Part shown: positions 1 to 8,904 of the stretch, piece after piece
Layout: the number at the start of each line of letters is the position of its first letter
Position numbering within the stretch: the first letter of the stretch is position 1
NCBI GenBank assembly: GCA_945873095.1
Contig: CAMCBU010000004.1
Location: forward strand, 81,283-145,282
DNA length: 64,000 nt
Direction: 5' to 3'
DNA from: Klebsiella pneumoniae
GTDB taxonomy: Bacteria > Pseudomonadota > Gammaproteobacteria > Steroidobacterales > Steroidobacteraceae
Notes under the pieces: model-generated
Databases searched by the model: none
Seen by the model: only the letters and a program-made list of their open reading frames with translations
What the model was told of the DNA's origin: nothing
Made by a program: the position numbers and the translations under genes

Positions 1-22
1 ACAAGATCCAAAGGGGATCGAT

Positions 23-1438
23 ATGGGGGAGCGCGGGTTCGACTACGACCTGGTAGTCATCGGATCAGGTCCGTCTGGTCAACGGGCGGCCATCCAAGCG
101 GCCAAACTAGGCAAGTCTGTTGCAATCATCGAACGGGCTCGCACCGTCGGTGGGATCTGCGTCAACTACGGCACGATCCCTTCGAAGACCTTTCGAGAGG
201 CGGTGCTGCACCTCTCGGGTTATCGTGAACGGGGCATCTACGGCTCGTCTTATCGCGTGAAGCAAGAGATCACCATCGATGATCTGCTCTATCGCGTTCA
301 GCAAGTCGTACGCTCGGAGATCGACGTCATCCGTAACCAGATGACACGCAACCGCGTCGAACTCATCGAAGCGACCGCGACGTTTCTCGATCCGCATCTC
401 ATCGAACTGACCACCGAAGGGCGGCACGGCAAACGACAGATCACCGCTCGCAAGGTCGTGATCGCTTGCGGCACCGAAGCTGCGCGCGACACCCATATTC
501 CGTTCGACGGTCAAAAAGTCTTCACGAGCGACGATGTGCTCGGGCTCGAGCGTCTGCCGAGATCCATCATCGTCGTTGGCGCCGGCGTCATCGGCATCGA
601 ATACGCGACCATGTTTGCGGCGCTCGGTGTCCGAGTCACGGTCGTGGACAAACGGCCGACACTGCTGCCTTTTCTGGATCACGAAATTTCGGCGGCGCTC
701 ACCTATGTCGTGCAACAGAGCAACGTCACCATGCGGCTCGGCGAAGAAGTCGCCGAAATCGTCATTCTCAAGGGCGTTTCGAAACCAGTTGAAGTGCGCT
801 TGAAAAGCGGCAAGGTGTTGCACGCGGAAGCCGCGCTCTACTCGATTGGTCGCGTCGGCGCGACCGAACGCCTGCAACTCGGCAACGCCGGCGTGCAAGC
901 GGATGATCGCAACCGTATCCCCGTCAACGAGCACTTCCAAAGCAACGTCGAGCATGTCTATGCCGTCGGCGATGTCATCGGCTTCCCGTCGTTAGCATCG
1001 ACCTCGTACGAACAAGGTCGAGCGGCGGCGCGCCATGCTTTCGGTCTGCGCAATGATCACGAAGGTGGTATCGGTCTCTTTCCGTATGGCATCTACACGG
1101 TCCCAGAGATTTCGACCATCGGCAAAAGCGAAGACGAGCTGACCGCCGCCGGCATCGCCTATGAGATCGGCAAAGCCAACTACCGCGAAATCTCTCGCGG
1201 TCAGATCATCGGCGACCGAACGGGCTTGCTGAAGATCATCTTCAGCCCCGAGTCTCGGCAGTTGCTCGGCGTACACATCATGGGCGAAGGTGCGAGCGAG
1301 TTGATTCACATCGGACAAGTTTTGATGGCTCACAACGGCAAGATCGATTACTTCGCCGATGCCGTCTTCAACTTCCCGACTCTCGCCGAGTGCTACAAAA
1401 CCGCTGCGCTCGACGGACTTAACCGCCTCAGCATCTAG
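23..1438 (+). CDS. sthA: Si-specific NAD(P)+ transhydrogenase (soluble pyridine nucleotide transhydrogenase)
   Basis: This cytosolic FAD enzyme moves hydride between NADPH and NAD+ and balances the two cofactor pools. The 471-residue length is typical of SthA. The N-terminus has the FAD Rossmann motif GSGPSG (about residues 14-19). It is followed by GGICVNYGTIPSK, where the second cysteine of the lipoamide-dehydrogenase disulfide is absent, which distinguishes SthA from Lpd and Gor. A second GxGxxG (VVGAGVIGIEYA, about 187-198) binds NAD(P), and YAVGDVIGFPSLA (about 313-325) is the FAD-binding segment. The ATG start is preceded by AAGGGGATCG, a plausible Shine-Dalgarno sequence. Only 22 bases of upstream DNA are in the window. 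Confidence 0.95.
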   Translation: MGERGFDYDLVVIGSGPSGQRAAIQAAKLGKSVAIIERARTVGGICVNYGTIPSKTFREAVLHLSGYRERGIYGSSYRVKQEITIDDLLYRVQQVVRSEIDVIRNQMTRNRVELIEATATFLDPHLIELTTEGRHGKRQITARKVVIACGTEAARDTHIPFDGQKVFTSDDVLGLERLPRSIIVVGAGVIGIEYATMFAALGVRVTVVDKRPTLLPFLDHEISAALTYVVQQSNVTMRLGEEVAEIVILKGVSKPVEVRLKSGKVLHAEAALYSIGRVGATERLQLGNAGVQADDRNRIPVNEHFQSNVEHVYAVGDVIGFPSLASTSYEQGRAAARHAFGLRNDHEGGIGLFPYGIYTVPEISTIGKSEDELTAAGIAYEIGKANYREISRGQIIGDRTGLLKIIFSPESRQLLGVHIMGEGASELIHIGQVLMAHNGKIDYFADAVFNFPTLAECYKTAALDGLNRLSI

Positions 1439-1490
1439 ACTCGGCCTCGAGAAGTAGCCCAAGGCCCCCTAAAGGCGGCAGAATCATCGG

Positions 1491-4046
1491 GTGAGTGATC
1501 GCCTGACGATACTGGGACTGAGTGAGACCGAGGCGCGGCAACGCTGGGTCGCAGATGGGCCTAACGTCATCGCCGGACGGACGCGCCCGCCGACCTTGAC
1601 CGTTGCGCTCGATGCGCTGCGCGAACCCATGTTCATCATGTTGGTCGCAGGCGGTGGTCTCTACCTCGCAATGGGTAAGCTCAGTGATGGGCTGCTGTTG
1701 TTGAGTTTCGTGCTCGTCGTCATCGGCAGTACGATCTTGCAGCGTCGCCGGACTGAGAAAGCGCTTGATGCGCTACGTCAAATGTCGAGCCCGCGATGCC
1801 TCGTCATTCGTGGTGGCAAAGAAATCCGTCTCTCGGCCACCGAGCTGGTATGCGGCGACATCATCGTTCTCGGCGAAGGCGATCGCGTGCCCGCAGATGC
1901 GCTACTGCGTCAATCTAGTCACTTGGCCATCGACGAGTCATTGCTGACCGGAGAATCCGTCCCCGTTAGCAAAGCCCCATCTACCGGCACGGTCGAACTC
2001 GGCGAGCCGAGCGGGGACCATCCGAGCAGTCTTTATGGGGGGACACTGGTGACATCGGGTGCGGGCCTTGCCGAAATCGTCGCGACGGGTGCGCGCACCC
2101 GCGTGGCGAGAATCGGGGCGGCATTGACCCACATCGACAGCGACCGGACACCGCTGCAAAAAGAGACCGATCGTCTCGTGCGATGGTTGGCGACCGCCGG
2201 CATTGTGGCATGCATCGGGGCTGCCGTCGTTTTTGCATTGACGCGGGGGGGAGATCTCGCGGCATGGCGAGAGGGCGGGCTCGCCGGCATCGCGATGGCG
2301 ATGTCGTTGATACCCGAAGAATTCCCGGTCGTACTCTCGGTATTTTTGGCTGTCGGCGCGTGGCATATGTCAAAGCGCAATGTGCTCACCCGCCATATTC
2401 CAGCGATCGAAGGCTTGAGCGCCATGAATGTCCTGTGTGTCGACAAGACCGGCACACTCACTCGCAATCAACTTCAGTTGGCGCACTTGGCCGATATGAC
2501 CCATGAGGTCGAGTTGGCCGCCGTGGATCATCTCGATTCGCGATTCGCCACGCTGCTGACGACCGCGTTCGCCGCCACGAAGCCTCAATCGCAAGATCCG
2601 CTCGATAAAGCCATCCGTCATGCAGCGGAGCGACTGATGGGTGTCACGAGCTGCGAACAACACACCCTGCTTCACGAGTACCCGTTGACGGCTGCGCGCC
2701 CCGCAATGGGCTACGTCCGATACGACAGCGACAACTGCGTTCGACTCGCGAGCAAGGGGGCTCCGGAGGTCATAGCGCGTCTGTGCAACTTCACGGACCC
2801 ACAACAAGTTGCACTGCACGCCGTCGTCAGCCGGCTGGCCGAGCAAGGATTGCGCGTCATCGGTGTCGCGCAAGCAGCCAGCAGTGCCGCTAGGCAGTAT
2901 GTCGACCTACAGGCGGATTTTGGCCAACTCGAGTTTCTCGGGCTGCTTGCTTTCGCCGACCCGCTACGTGCCGACGTGCCGCAAGCGGTGGCGGACTGCC
3001 GCGAGGCCGGGATACGCGTAGTCATGATCACGGGTGACTATCCCAAAACGGCGCTCGCTATCGCGCGCCAGGCCGGGATCGTCGCACCGGATCACCCATC
3101 CGTGCTGACCGGCGCCGAGATGGATGCACTCGATGAGACAACCCTCGCCGCGGCGGTTCAACAGCACTGCGTCTTTGCCCGAGTGCGGCCCGAGCAGAAG
3201 CTGCGCCTCGTGAGAGCCTTGCAGGCAAGGGGTCATGTCGTGGCGATGACCGGTGACGGCGTCAACGATGCACCGGCACTGAAAGCCGCTGATATCGGTA
3301 TTGCGATGGGGCAGCGTGGCTCGGAGGTGGCTCGAGAAGCGTCCGATCTCGTTCTACTCGATGACGCGTTTCCGTCCATCGTCGCGGCAATCCGTCAGGG
3401 TCGAAAGATCTACGACAACATCAAAAAAGCGAGCGTCTTCATCATCGCCGTACACGTACCCATCGCAGGACTCGCGCTATTACCTTTGCTCGACTCAGCC
3501 GCGCCATTGATCTTGCTCCCAATCCATATCGTCATCATCGAAATGATCATCGATCCCACCTGCGCCTTGGTCTTCGAGGCCGAGCAGCCAGATCGGGACC
3601 TGATGCAGCGGCCGGCTCGATCGCTGGATCAATCACTCTTCTCCTCGCGTGAGTTAACACTGGCGCTGCTACAAGGACTGAGCGTCTTACTTGCCTGCAC
3701 GGTGGTCTATGAAATCTCGACTACGACAGAGGGGTATGAGGTCGCCAGAACGTCGGTGTTTTGCACCTTGATCGCGTCGTTGATCGCACTGATTTATTTC
3801 AATCGATCGTGGTCTGCTTCGTTGCGAGAGGTGCTCTCGCGACGCAATCCCGCGCTGTATGCTGTCACCGCCTTTGCCGTCATCTGTCTGTTGCTGGCAT
3901 TGTCGGTTCCGATGATTCGCGATCGCTTTTCGTTTGTCGTGATCGGCCTAGATCAAGTTCTTTGGAGTTCACTCCTCGGAGTGGCCAGCTTGCTGTGGTT
4001 CGAAGCCACCAAGCGCCGGCTTTTAACTCGGTCGCGCAGGGGCTAA
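1491..4046 (+). CDS. Cation-translocating P-type ATPase
   Basis: An inner-membrane ion pump of 851 residues with all P-type hallmarks in order: TGES actuator motif near residue 153, PEEFP in the fourth transmembrane helix near 275, phosphorylation motif DKTGTLT near 316, KGAPE in the nucleotide domain near 422, and TGDGVNDAP near 586, then four to six C-terminal membrane helices. The PEEFP variant (not CPC or PEGLP) places it among the uncharacterised P2-like bacterial cation ATPases; there is no N-terminal heavy-metal domain. The transported ion cannot be told from sequence; Ca2+, Mg2+ or a monovalent ion are all possible. GTG is the first in-frame start after sthA, 52 bases downstream of its stop. 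Confidence 0.9.
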   Translation: MSDRLTILGLSETEARQRWVADGPNVIAGRTRPPTLTVALDALREPMFIMLVAGGGLYLAMGKLSDGLLLLSFVLVVIGSTILQRRRTEKALDALRQMSSPRCLVIRGGKEIRLSATELVCGDIIVLGEGDRVPADALLRQSSHLAIDESLLTGESVPVSKAPSTGTVELGEPSGDHPSSLYGGTLVTSGAGLAEIVATGARTRVARIGAALTHIDSDRTPLQKETDRLVRWLATAGIVACIGAAVVFALTRGGDLAAWREGGLAGIAMAMSLIPEEFPVVLSVFLAVGAWHMSKRNVLTRHIPAIEGLSAMNVLCVDKTGTLTRNQLQLAHLADMTHEVELAAVDHLDSRFATLLTTAFAATKPQSQDPLDKAIRHAAERLMGVTSCEQHTLLHEYPLTAARPAMGYVRYDSDNCVRLASKGAPEVIARLCNFTDPQQVALHAVVSRLAEQGLRVIGVAQAASSAARQYVDLQADFGQLEFLGLLAFADPLRADVPQAVADCREAGIRVVMITGDYPKTALAIARQAGIVAPDHPSVLTGAEMDALDETTLAAAVQQHCVFARVRPEQKLRLVRALQARGHVVAMTGDGVNDAPALKAADIGIAMGQRGSEVAREASDLVLLDDAFPSIVAAIRQGRKIYDNIKKASVFIIAVHVPIAGLALLPLLDSAAPLILLPIHIVIIEMIIDPTCALVFEAEQPDRDLMQRPARSLDQSLFSSRELTLALLQGLSVLLACTVVYEISTTTEGYEVARTSVFCTLIASLIALIYFNRSWSASLREVLSRRNPALYAVTAFAVICLLLALSVPMIRDRFSFVVIGLDQVLWSSLLGVASLLWFEATKRRLLTRSRRG

Positions 4047-4059
4047 AATCGTGCACAGC

Positions 4060-4635
4060 ATGACCGATAACGCCCAACCACCCGAACAGCCGACGCAACC
4101 CGATTTCTTCAGTTCGGATGCCAAGGTGGCCGAGTGTCGTCGGCAAAGCGACCAGCTCAACTATTTCGCCCACTCGTATTGCAAAATCTATGGCGAGTGG
4201 CTGGATGCGATCGCGCGCCTGCACGAAGCGCGGCAGCGTCAACCGCTGCTGCTCGTGCTGATCGCCGCCATCGTCGTTGCCCTGATGGCGTCGGTGTATG
4301 TCGTAACTTCGAACCCGGTGCTCACGTCCATGATCGTCATCCTCGGAGCAGCGCTCGTTTACGGCGTGCTCGAACGCGTGCGTCGCGAGGAAGAACGATT
4401 CGACGAGATCAAACGGTCCAAAGATCGGTTCAGCACCACCTTGTACTTAGCGGGCGTCGATCTGCACCTCGCGGTGCTCGAAGAGGCGATCGCCAAAAAT
4501 ACGGCGGGCGAATGGGTCTTCAACTCGAAGTTCAACGACTGGCGAGCCCATCGCTTGAACAGTATTTTTTATCGCGTTTACGGAACGGCCGTGCCGAAAA
4601 CGGTGATTGACAAGATCTGCAGCTACGGCGCCTGA
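4060..4635 (+). CDS. Two-TM membrane protein of unknown function
   Basis: A 191-residue protein with a charged helical N-terminal part, two adjacent hydrophobic segments (about residues 63-82 and 86-104) forming a membrane hairpin, and a long charged helical C-terminal half. I do not recognise a named family with confidence. The layout of two helices flanked by amphipathic regions resembles SLATT/DUF4231-type proteins, but no nucleotide-sensing partner lies nearby, so this is only a comparison. I chose the ATG at 4060 over the in-frame GTG at 4051. The 3' end overlaps the convergent serine hydrolase gene by 13 bases. Confidence 0.6.
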   Translation: MTDNAQPPEQPTQPDFFSSDAKVAECRRQSDQLNYFAHSYCKIYGEWLDAIARLHEARQRQPLLLVLIAAIVVALMASVYVVTSNPVLTSMIVILGAALVYGVLERVRREEERFDEIKRSKDRFSTTLYLAGVDLHLAVLEEAIAKNTAGEWVFNSKFNDWRAHRLNSIFYRVYGTAVPKTVIDKICSYGA

Positions 4636-5819
4636 ACCACCGGCTTCACAAGCGCACGCACCTGCGCGTAAAACGCCTCACGCGCTTTCGGCTCTGGGCC
4701 GAGCGTGGCGCGGGACCAATTCGAGTTGCTTGCGATGACCAAACGGCGTGAAGGGTCGATGAAGATTCCCTGCCCAAAAATGCCTTGCGCAGCGACCGCG
4801 CCGTCGTCGTAGGTCCACCACTGAAAGCCGTAACCGCGCCCCGGCTCACCGATTTCTTTTTGCTTACGAGTCGCCTGAGCGAACCAATCGGCGGGAACCA
4901 CTTGAACGCCATTAGCTTGGCCATTGGCCAAGACGAAAAGGCCGAAGCGAGCAAAATCCCGCGTTGCAGCCTGCAAACAACAACCCGCAATTTCATGCCC
5001 CGTCTTACCCTGCAGCCAAGTCGCTTGGGCTTCCATGCCGGCGGGATGCCAAATTTTCTCCTGCAAGTACTGCGCGAGCGGCTTGCCCGTCGCCGATGAA
5101 ACCAATACTCCGATCAGGTTCGTCTCACCCGTGTTGTAGCGCCACACTTCGCCCGGCGGATGGGCGCGCGGCAGCTTGCGCATGTAGCTGACGGTTGCGT
5201 CGACACCGGAGTCGGGTTTTGCGTTGTTGAACTTGGCGACGTCAGCTTGCGGGTCTTCGTAGTCTTCGTTCCAACGCACTCCCGAACTCATCGTCAACAA
5301 TTGACGGATGGTGACATCGTCGTAGGCGGACCCACGCAGATCCGGGATGTACTCGCTGACTTTGTCTTCGAGACTGCGTATCGACCCATCCTGCAAAGCC
5401 GCGCCAACCAATGTCGATGTGAACGACTTGGCGACGGAAAAGCTGGTCCAACGCCCTTTCGAGTCGAACCCTTGTCCGTAGCGCTCCAAACGAACCTTGC
5501 CATCTTGGATGATGACGAGCCCTGCGGTTCCCTGCGCCTGAAGATATTGATCGAGGCCCGGGATCACGAGCGGCTCACCGACCGGCAGAGGCATTGGAGT
5601 GGGCGATGGCGTCACCACGGCCGCTTTAGCCAGCAACGGCAGACGATCCATCGCACGAAATGCGGCATGACGCTGCTCTTGCTCCCAACTCAACACGTCC
5701 GCGTTGGTTGGCAACGCCTTCAACAACCCTCGCGTCTCCTGATCGAGACTTGCGTACCAAGCGCCGCCTGCGAGCGCTGAAACGGAGAGCAATGCCAACA
5801 CCACGGTTCGAGTACGCAT
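4623..5819 (-). CDS. Serine hydrolase of the class C beta-lactamase / esterase fold
   Basis: A 398-residue predicted exported hydrolase. An N-terminal hydrophobic segment (MRTRTVVLALLSVSALAGG) acts as signal peptide or anchor. The penicillin-binding-protein-like fold is shown by the SxxK motif in SFSVAKSFTST and the YNTGET tyrosine motif. This family (Pfam Beta-lactamase) contains esterases and D-aminopeptidases, and the substrate here is unknown. The C-terminal HxG motif is not obvious. The gene starts 12 bases after the nitrilase-family gene ends and is probably the last gene of the kynurenine operon, although its link to kynurenine is unclear. Confidence 0.8.
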   Translation of the reverse strand: MRTRTVVLALLSVSALAGGAWYASLDQETRGLLKALPTNADVLSWEQEQRHAAFRAMDRLPLLAKAAVVTPSPTPMPLPVGEPLVIPGLDQYLQAQGTAGLVIIQDGKVRLERYGQGFDSKGRWTSFSVAKSFTSTLVGAALQDGSIRSLEDKVSEYIPDLRGSAYDDVTIRQLLTMSSGVRWNEDYEDPQADVAKFNNAKPDSGVDATVSYMRKLPRAHPPGEVWRYNTGETNLIGVLVSSATGKPLAQYLQEKIWHPAGMEAQATWLQGKTGHEIAGCCLQAATRDFARFGLFVLANGQANGVQVVPADWFAQATRKQKEIGEPGRGYGFQWWTYDDGAVAAQGIFGQGIFIDPSRRLVIASNSNWSRATLGPEPKAREAFYAQVRALVKPVVQAP

Positions 5820-5831
5820 GATCGTCTTACC

Positions 5832-7028
5832 TTACCAGTTGACGTTCTTGGGATCGTTCAGCCACTGACCCGCTTCGCGCAGATCGGCGGGCAACGTGTT
5901 CGCGAACTTATTCGGCGGGTATTTCCGCACGTGTTGTGAATAAACCGGTGCGTACAAGTCCCAAGCGAAATCCGGCAGCTTGTGCCCGGCTCGGAAAGAC
6001 TTGATCGGAATGTTGGCAGCGACCAACTGTTCGAACTCGTTTCGCGCCATGGCGATGGCGGTTCCGTTCGGATCATAAATGGCACTGCCACCGGCGCCGC
6101 CTGGTTCCTCGAAGAATTGGTTGCCTGGCGATACCGCATTGTTACAGACCGCCGTGTAGACGCGGTGATAAACCGAATTCATCTGCATATCCGCCGGCAC
6201 GAAGCTGCCGGTGGCGGTGCGCAGAAAAAGTTCACCGCCTTTCAACGCCATGGCCCGAAACAGTTCGGGCTCACGCTGCATGGCACCCGTGCAAATATTA
6301 CCTAGCGGCGTCCGTGTTACCGGTATGACCGCATCAGCACCGTACATCTCGATATAGCGATCGAGACAGTTATAGATCGTGCTGGTCATCAGTTCGATCG
6401 GCGACTGACCGATGCGAAACACGCCCATGATATTGCGGACCTTCCAGTGCTTGTCGACGATCTGACCATCCGGCCCGATGATGGTGGTGATCGACAGCAC
6501 ATGACCGGGCCAATCCTTCTCTCGGGCATAGGACCCAAAGACGATGTAGCAATTATATTTTTTGGCCGCCTTGCCGAGCGCCTCGGTCTCGGGCCCCGGT
6601 AAATCGATCGAAAGGCTCAGAATGTCTTTGCGGCTCCAGTCGTAACTGAAGCCGGTGATTGGGAATTCGTGAAACAGCAGAATATCCGAGGGCGGATTCC
6701 ACTCCTGCGCGTTGGTGATCAACTTCAGCATGTGCTCGAGATTTTCATGGCGGCCCTTTTCAGGGTTGGCGGGGTCGATCGGGCGAACTCGCGTCTGCAT
6801 CACACCGAGTCGGATGTTGTCTTTGGCCAGCGGAACCGTCGCATAACGACCGTCTTGTCGCACCGACAGTTGATCGCTGCCTTTACCGATTGCAGCTTGC
6901 GCCGACGGGGCTCCCCCCAAGGCAAGACCCACCGCGCCCGCCGCGCCCCCTTGCAGAAACCCGCGGCGACTCAACTCCTCGGTGAGGGTTGTGCTGCCAT
7001 CCGGTTTACCGATACGCCCCTTCTTCAT
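5832..7028 (-). CDS. Tat-exported carbon-nitrogen hydrolase (nitrilase superfamily)
   Basis: A 398-residue predicted periplasmic amidohydrolase. A twin-arginine signal (SRRGFLQGGAAGAVG) ending near AQAA directs folded export. The mature part has the nitrilase-fold catalytic triad: Glu in LLFHEFPITGF, Lys in VDKHWKVRN and Cys in NICTGAMQREPE. The relatives I know are aliphatic amidases and formamidases; the substrate is not evident, but its position after kynB and kynU suggests an amide or formamide made in tryptophan breakdown. I prefer the ATG at 7028, preceded by AGGGGCGAGAC and overlapping the kynU stop by four bases, over an upstream start at 7103. Confidence 0.85.
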   Translation of the reverse strand: MKKGRIGKPDGSTTLTEELSRRGFLQGGAAGAVGLALGGAPSAQAAIGKGSDQLSVRQDGRYATVPLAKDNIRLGVMQTRVRPIDPANPEKGRHENLEHMLKLITNAQEWNPPSDILLFHEFPITGFSYDWSRKDILSLSIDLPGPETEALGKAAKKYNCYIVFGSYAREKDWPGHVLSITTIIGPDGQIVDKHWKVRNIMGVFRIGQSPIELMTSTIYNCLDRYIEMYGADAVIPVTRTPLGNICTGAMQREPELFRAMALKGGELFLRTATGSFVPADMQMNSVYHRVYTAVCNNAVSPGNQFFEEPGGAGGSAIYDPNGTAIAMARNEFEQLVAANIPIKSFRAGHKLPDFAWDLYAPVYSQHVRKYPPNKFANTLPADLREAGQWLNDPKNVNW

Positions 7029-8254
7029 GTCTCGCCCCTTTGCTTGTTTTTGTCGATAAAATTTTTGTCGATCTCTTCGCCGAGAATCTGTACGGCATCC
7101 CACACGTCCACGAAGCGCAGATACAGTGGCGTCAGTCCGAATCGCAGCAGATCCGGCGCACGGAAATCACCAATGACGCCGCGTTTGATGAGTCGCCGCA
7201 TCACCGCGCCCGCGTCGGCGTGGGCAAAGGACAGATGACTGCCCCGCCGCGCGGGATCACGCGGCGAAACGAGCTGCAGAGAATTCGCCTGCGGCAGATC
7301 TTCCACGAGTGCGATGAATAGATCTGAGAGTTCAATCGACTTTCGTCTGATGCACTCGACATCAACACCGTCGAATACATCGAGTGCGCCCTCCAAAGCG
7401 GCATAGGCCAGCACGGGCGGCGTTCCACACCGATGGCGATCGATACCGGGCGCCGGCTGATAGTCATCCAGAAACTCGAAGGGTCGAGCGTCGCCGAGCC
7501 AACCACTCAAGACCGGCTGCTGCGCACTCTGTAAATCGCGCCGCACATAAAGGAAACCCGGAGCACCCGGGCCCCCATTCAAATATTTGTAGGTGCAGCC
7601 CACGGCGAAGTCGGCTTCGGCGACGCCGAGATCAATCGGTAGCGCCCCAGTGGAATGAGACAGATCCCATACGACACGCGCGCCGACCGAATGCACGTGC
7701 GCGGTCATCGCCGCCAAGTCATACATCTCGGCCGTTCGGTAGTGCACATGGGTGAGCACGACCAGAAGAGTATCGTGATCGATCGCCGCCGACAGCTGTT
7801 CGCGCGGCACGGCGATCACGTCGAGCTCGGGAACGAGCTGCGCAAGTCCGCGCAAGATATACAGATCCGTCGGGAAGTTGCCGAGCTCGGTGACCAACTT
7901 GCAGCGCTTGCCGCGTTGCAGCGCCACCGCCGAGACGATTTTGAAGAGATCGATCGAGGTCGAATCACAGACCAGCACTTCGCCGGGCGATGCGCCGATC
8001 AAGGGTGCGATTCGGTCGCCTAATCGCGATGGATAGTCGAGCCAGCCGTTTTCGCTCCAACTGCGAATGAGGTCGACCCCCCATTGCTCCTGCATCACCG
8101 CCGCCACTTGCCGTTCGGCAGAGCGCGTCAAAGCGCCGAGTGAATTGCCGTCGAGGTAGACCACATCCGGGGGAAGTCGAAACTGCTCGCGATGTACCGC
8201 GAGCGGATCGATTCGATCCCGCTCGGCACACTCCGCTCGACTGGGCGAGCGCAT
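7025..8254 (-). CDS. kynU: Kynureninase
   Basis: This PLP enzyme cleaves kynurenine to anthranilate and alanine. The 409-residue length fits the family. Recognisable stretches are VYLDGNSLG near the N-terminus, the aspartate-containing VVWDLSHSTGALPID, and the PLP-lysine region CTYKYLNGGPGAPGF. The C-terminal LRFGLTPLYLRF is also typical. I chose the ATG at 8254, whose A is shared with the kynB stop (TGATG), which implies translational coupling; a GTG three codons upstream is possible. The gene is the third of a coupled operon. No tryptophan 2,3-dioxygenase is in the window. Confidence 0.93.
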   Translation of the reverse strand: MRSPSRAECAERDRIDPLAVHREQFRLPPDVVYLDGNSLGALTRSAERQVAAVMQEQWGVDLIRSWSENGWLDYPSRLGDRIAPLIGASPGEVLVCDSTSIDLFKIVSAVALQRGKRCKLVTELGNFPTDLYILRGLAQLVPELDVIAVPREQLSAAIDHDTLLVVLTHVHYRTAEMYDLAAMTAHVHSVGARVVWDLSHSTGALPIDLGVAEADFAVGCTYKYLNGGPGAPGFLYVRRDLQSAQQPVLSGWLGDARPFEFLDDYQPAPGIDRHRCGTPPVLAYAALEGALDVFDGVDVECIRRKSIELSDLFIALVEDLPQANSLQLVSPRDPARRGSHLSFAHADAGAVMRRLIKRGVIGDFRAPDLLRFGLTPLYLRFVDVWDAVQILGEEIDKNFIDKNKQRGET

Positions 8255-8904
8255 CAAAGCCACTCGCGAAGCACCGCGCGTACCGGTGTTGCTTCAACGC
8301 CGAGAATGGGTAACGGCAGAGCGATGAGCTCATACCGCCCCTCGGGAATCCCATCCAGCACAACCCCCTCGAGAATCGCCATACCGGCTCGATGACAGGC
8401 GTGATGCGAGCGGAGCTGCTTGCAGGTCGCCGGATCGATGGAAGGCGCATCCGTTGCGATCAATCGACAGCCACGCGCGGCAACCGCCTCAATCAGTTCT
8501 GGGTCGAGCGCACGAAATCCGGCTGGCCACACGGTCCAATCGGGATTCGCGAAAGTGCGCAGCACCAATCGCTCCACCCGCGACGGCAAGCGATCGAGCA
8601 CCGCCGATGCCGGAATGACGCCCTGTCGATCGATGTGCTGCGCACCACTGACATCGCGCAGCTCACACTCGCCCACGAAGGCGGCCAAGTCGAGTGTTGC
8701 CAAATCGCCGGCATCATCTCTCACGTGACGCGAGCACTCGGCATGGGTACCCGACTGCGTCGAGAGCGTGAGCCGATGTAGGTTGACACTCGAACCGGCC
8801 GCCACCGCACCGGTCACGCTGCAGTCGAACGGCACATCGCCAGGCCACACGGGCAGATTGGTCCGCAGCGTTTGCGAGATATCCCAGATGCGGCGTTGAG
8901 TCAT
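8254..8904 (-). CDS. kynB: Kynurenine formamidase (cyclase family) with altered metal-ligand motif
   Basis: A 216-residue homologue of bacterial arylformamidase, which hydrolyses N-formylkynurenine to kynurenine. The start WDISQTL and VWPGDVPF are typical of KynB, and SHHACHRAGMAILEG matches the conserved C-terminal part. The metal-binding segment, usually HxGxHxDxPxH, reads QSGTHAECSRH: the first histidine is Gln and the aspartate is Glu. The operon position next to kynU supports the pathway assignment; whether it is catalytically normal is open. It overlaps the upstream transporter gene by ATGA. Confidence 0.85.
   Translation of the reverse strand: MTQRRIWDISQTLRTNLPVWPGDVPFDCSVTGAVAAGSSVNLHRLTLSTQSGTHAECSRHVRDDAGDLATLDLAAFVGECELRDVSGAQHIDRQGVIPASAVLDRLPSRVERLVLRTFANPDWTVWPAGFRALDPELIEAVAARGCRLIATDAPSIDPATCKQLRSHHACHRAGMAILEGVVLDGIPEGRYELIALPLPILGVEATPVRAVLREWL

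Noticed and set aside
107..955. Minus-strand 282-codon frame inside sthA
   Set aside because: A shadow of a strongly coding GC-rich gene on the other strand.
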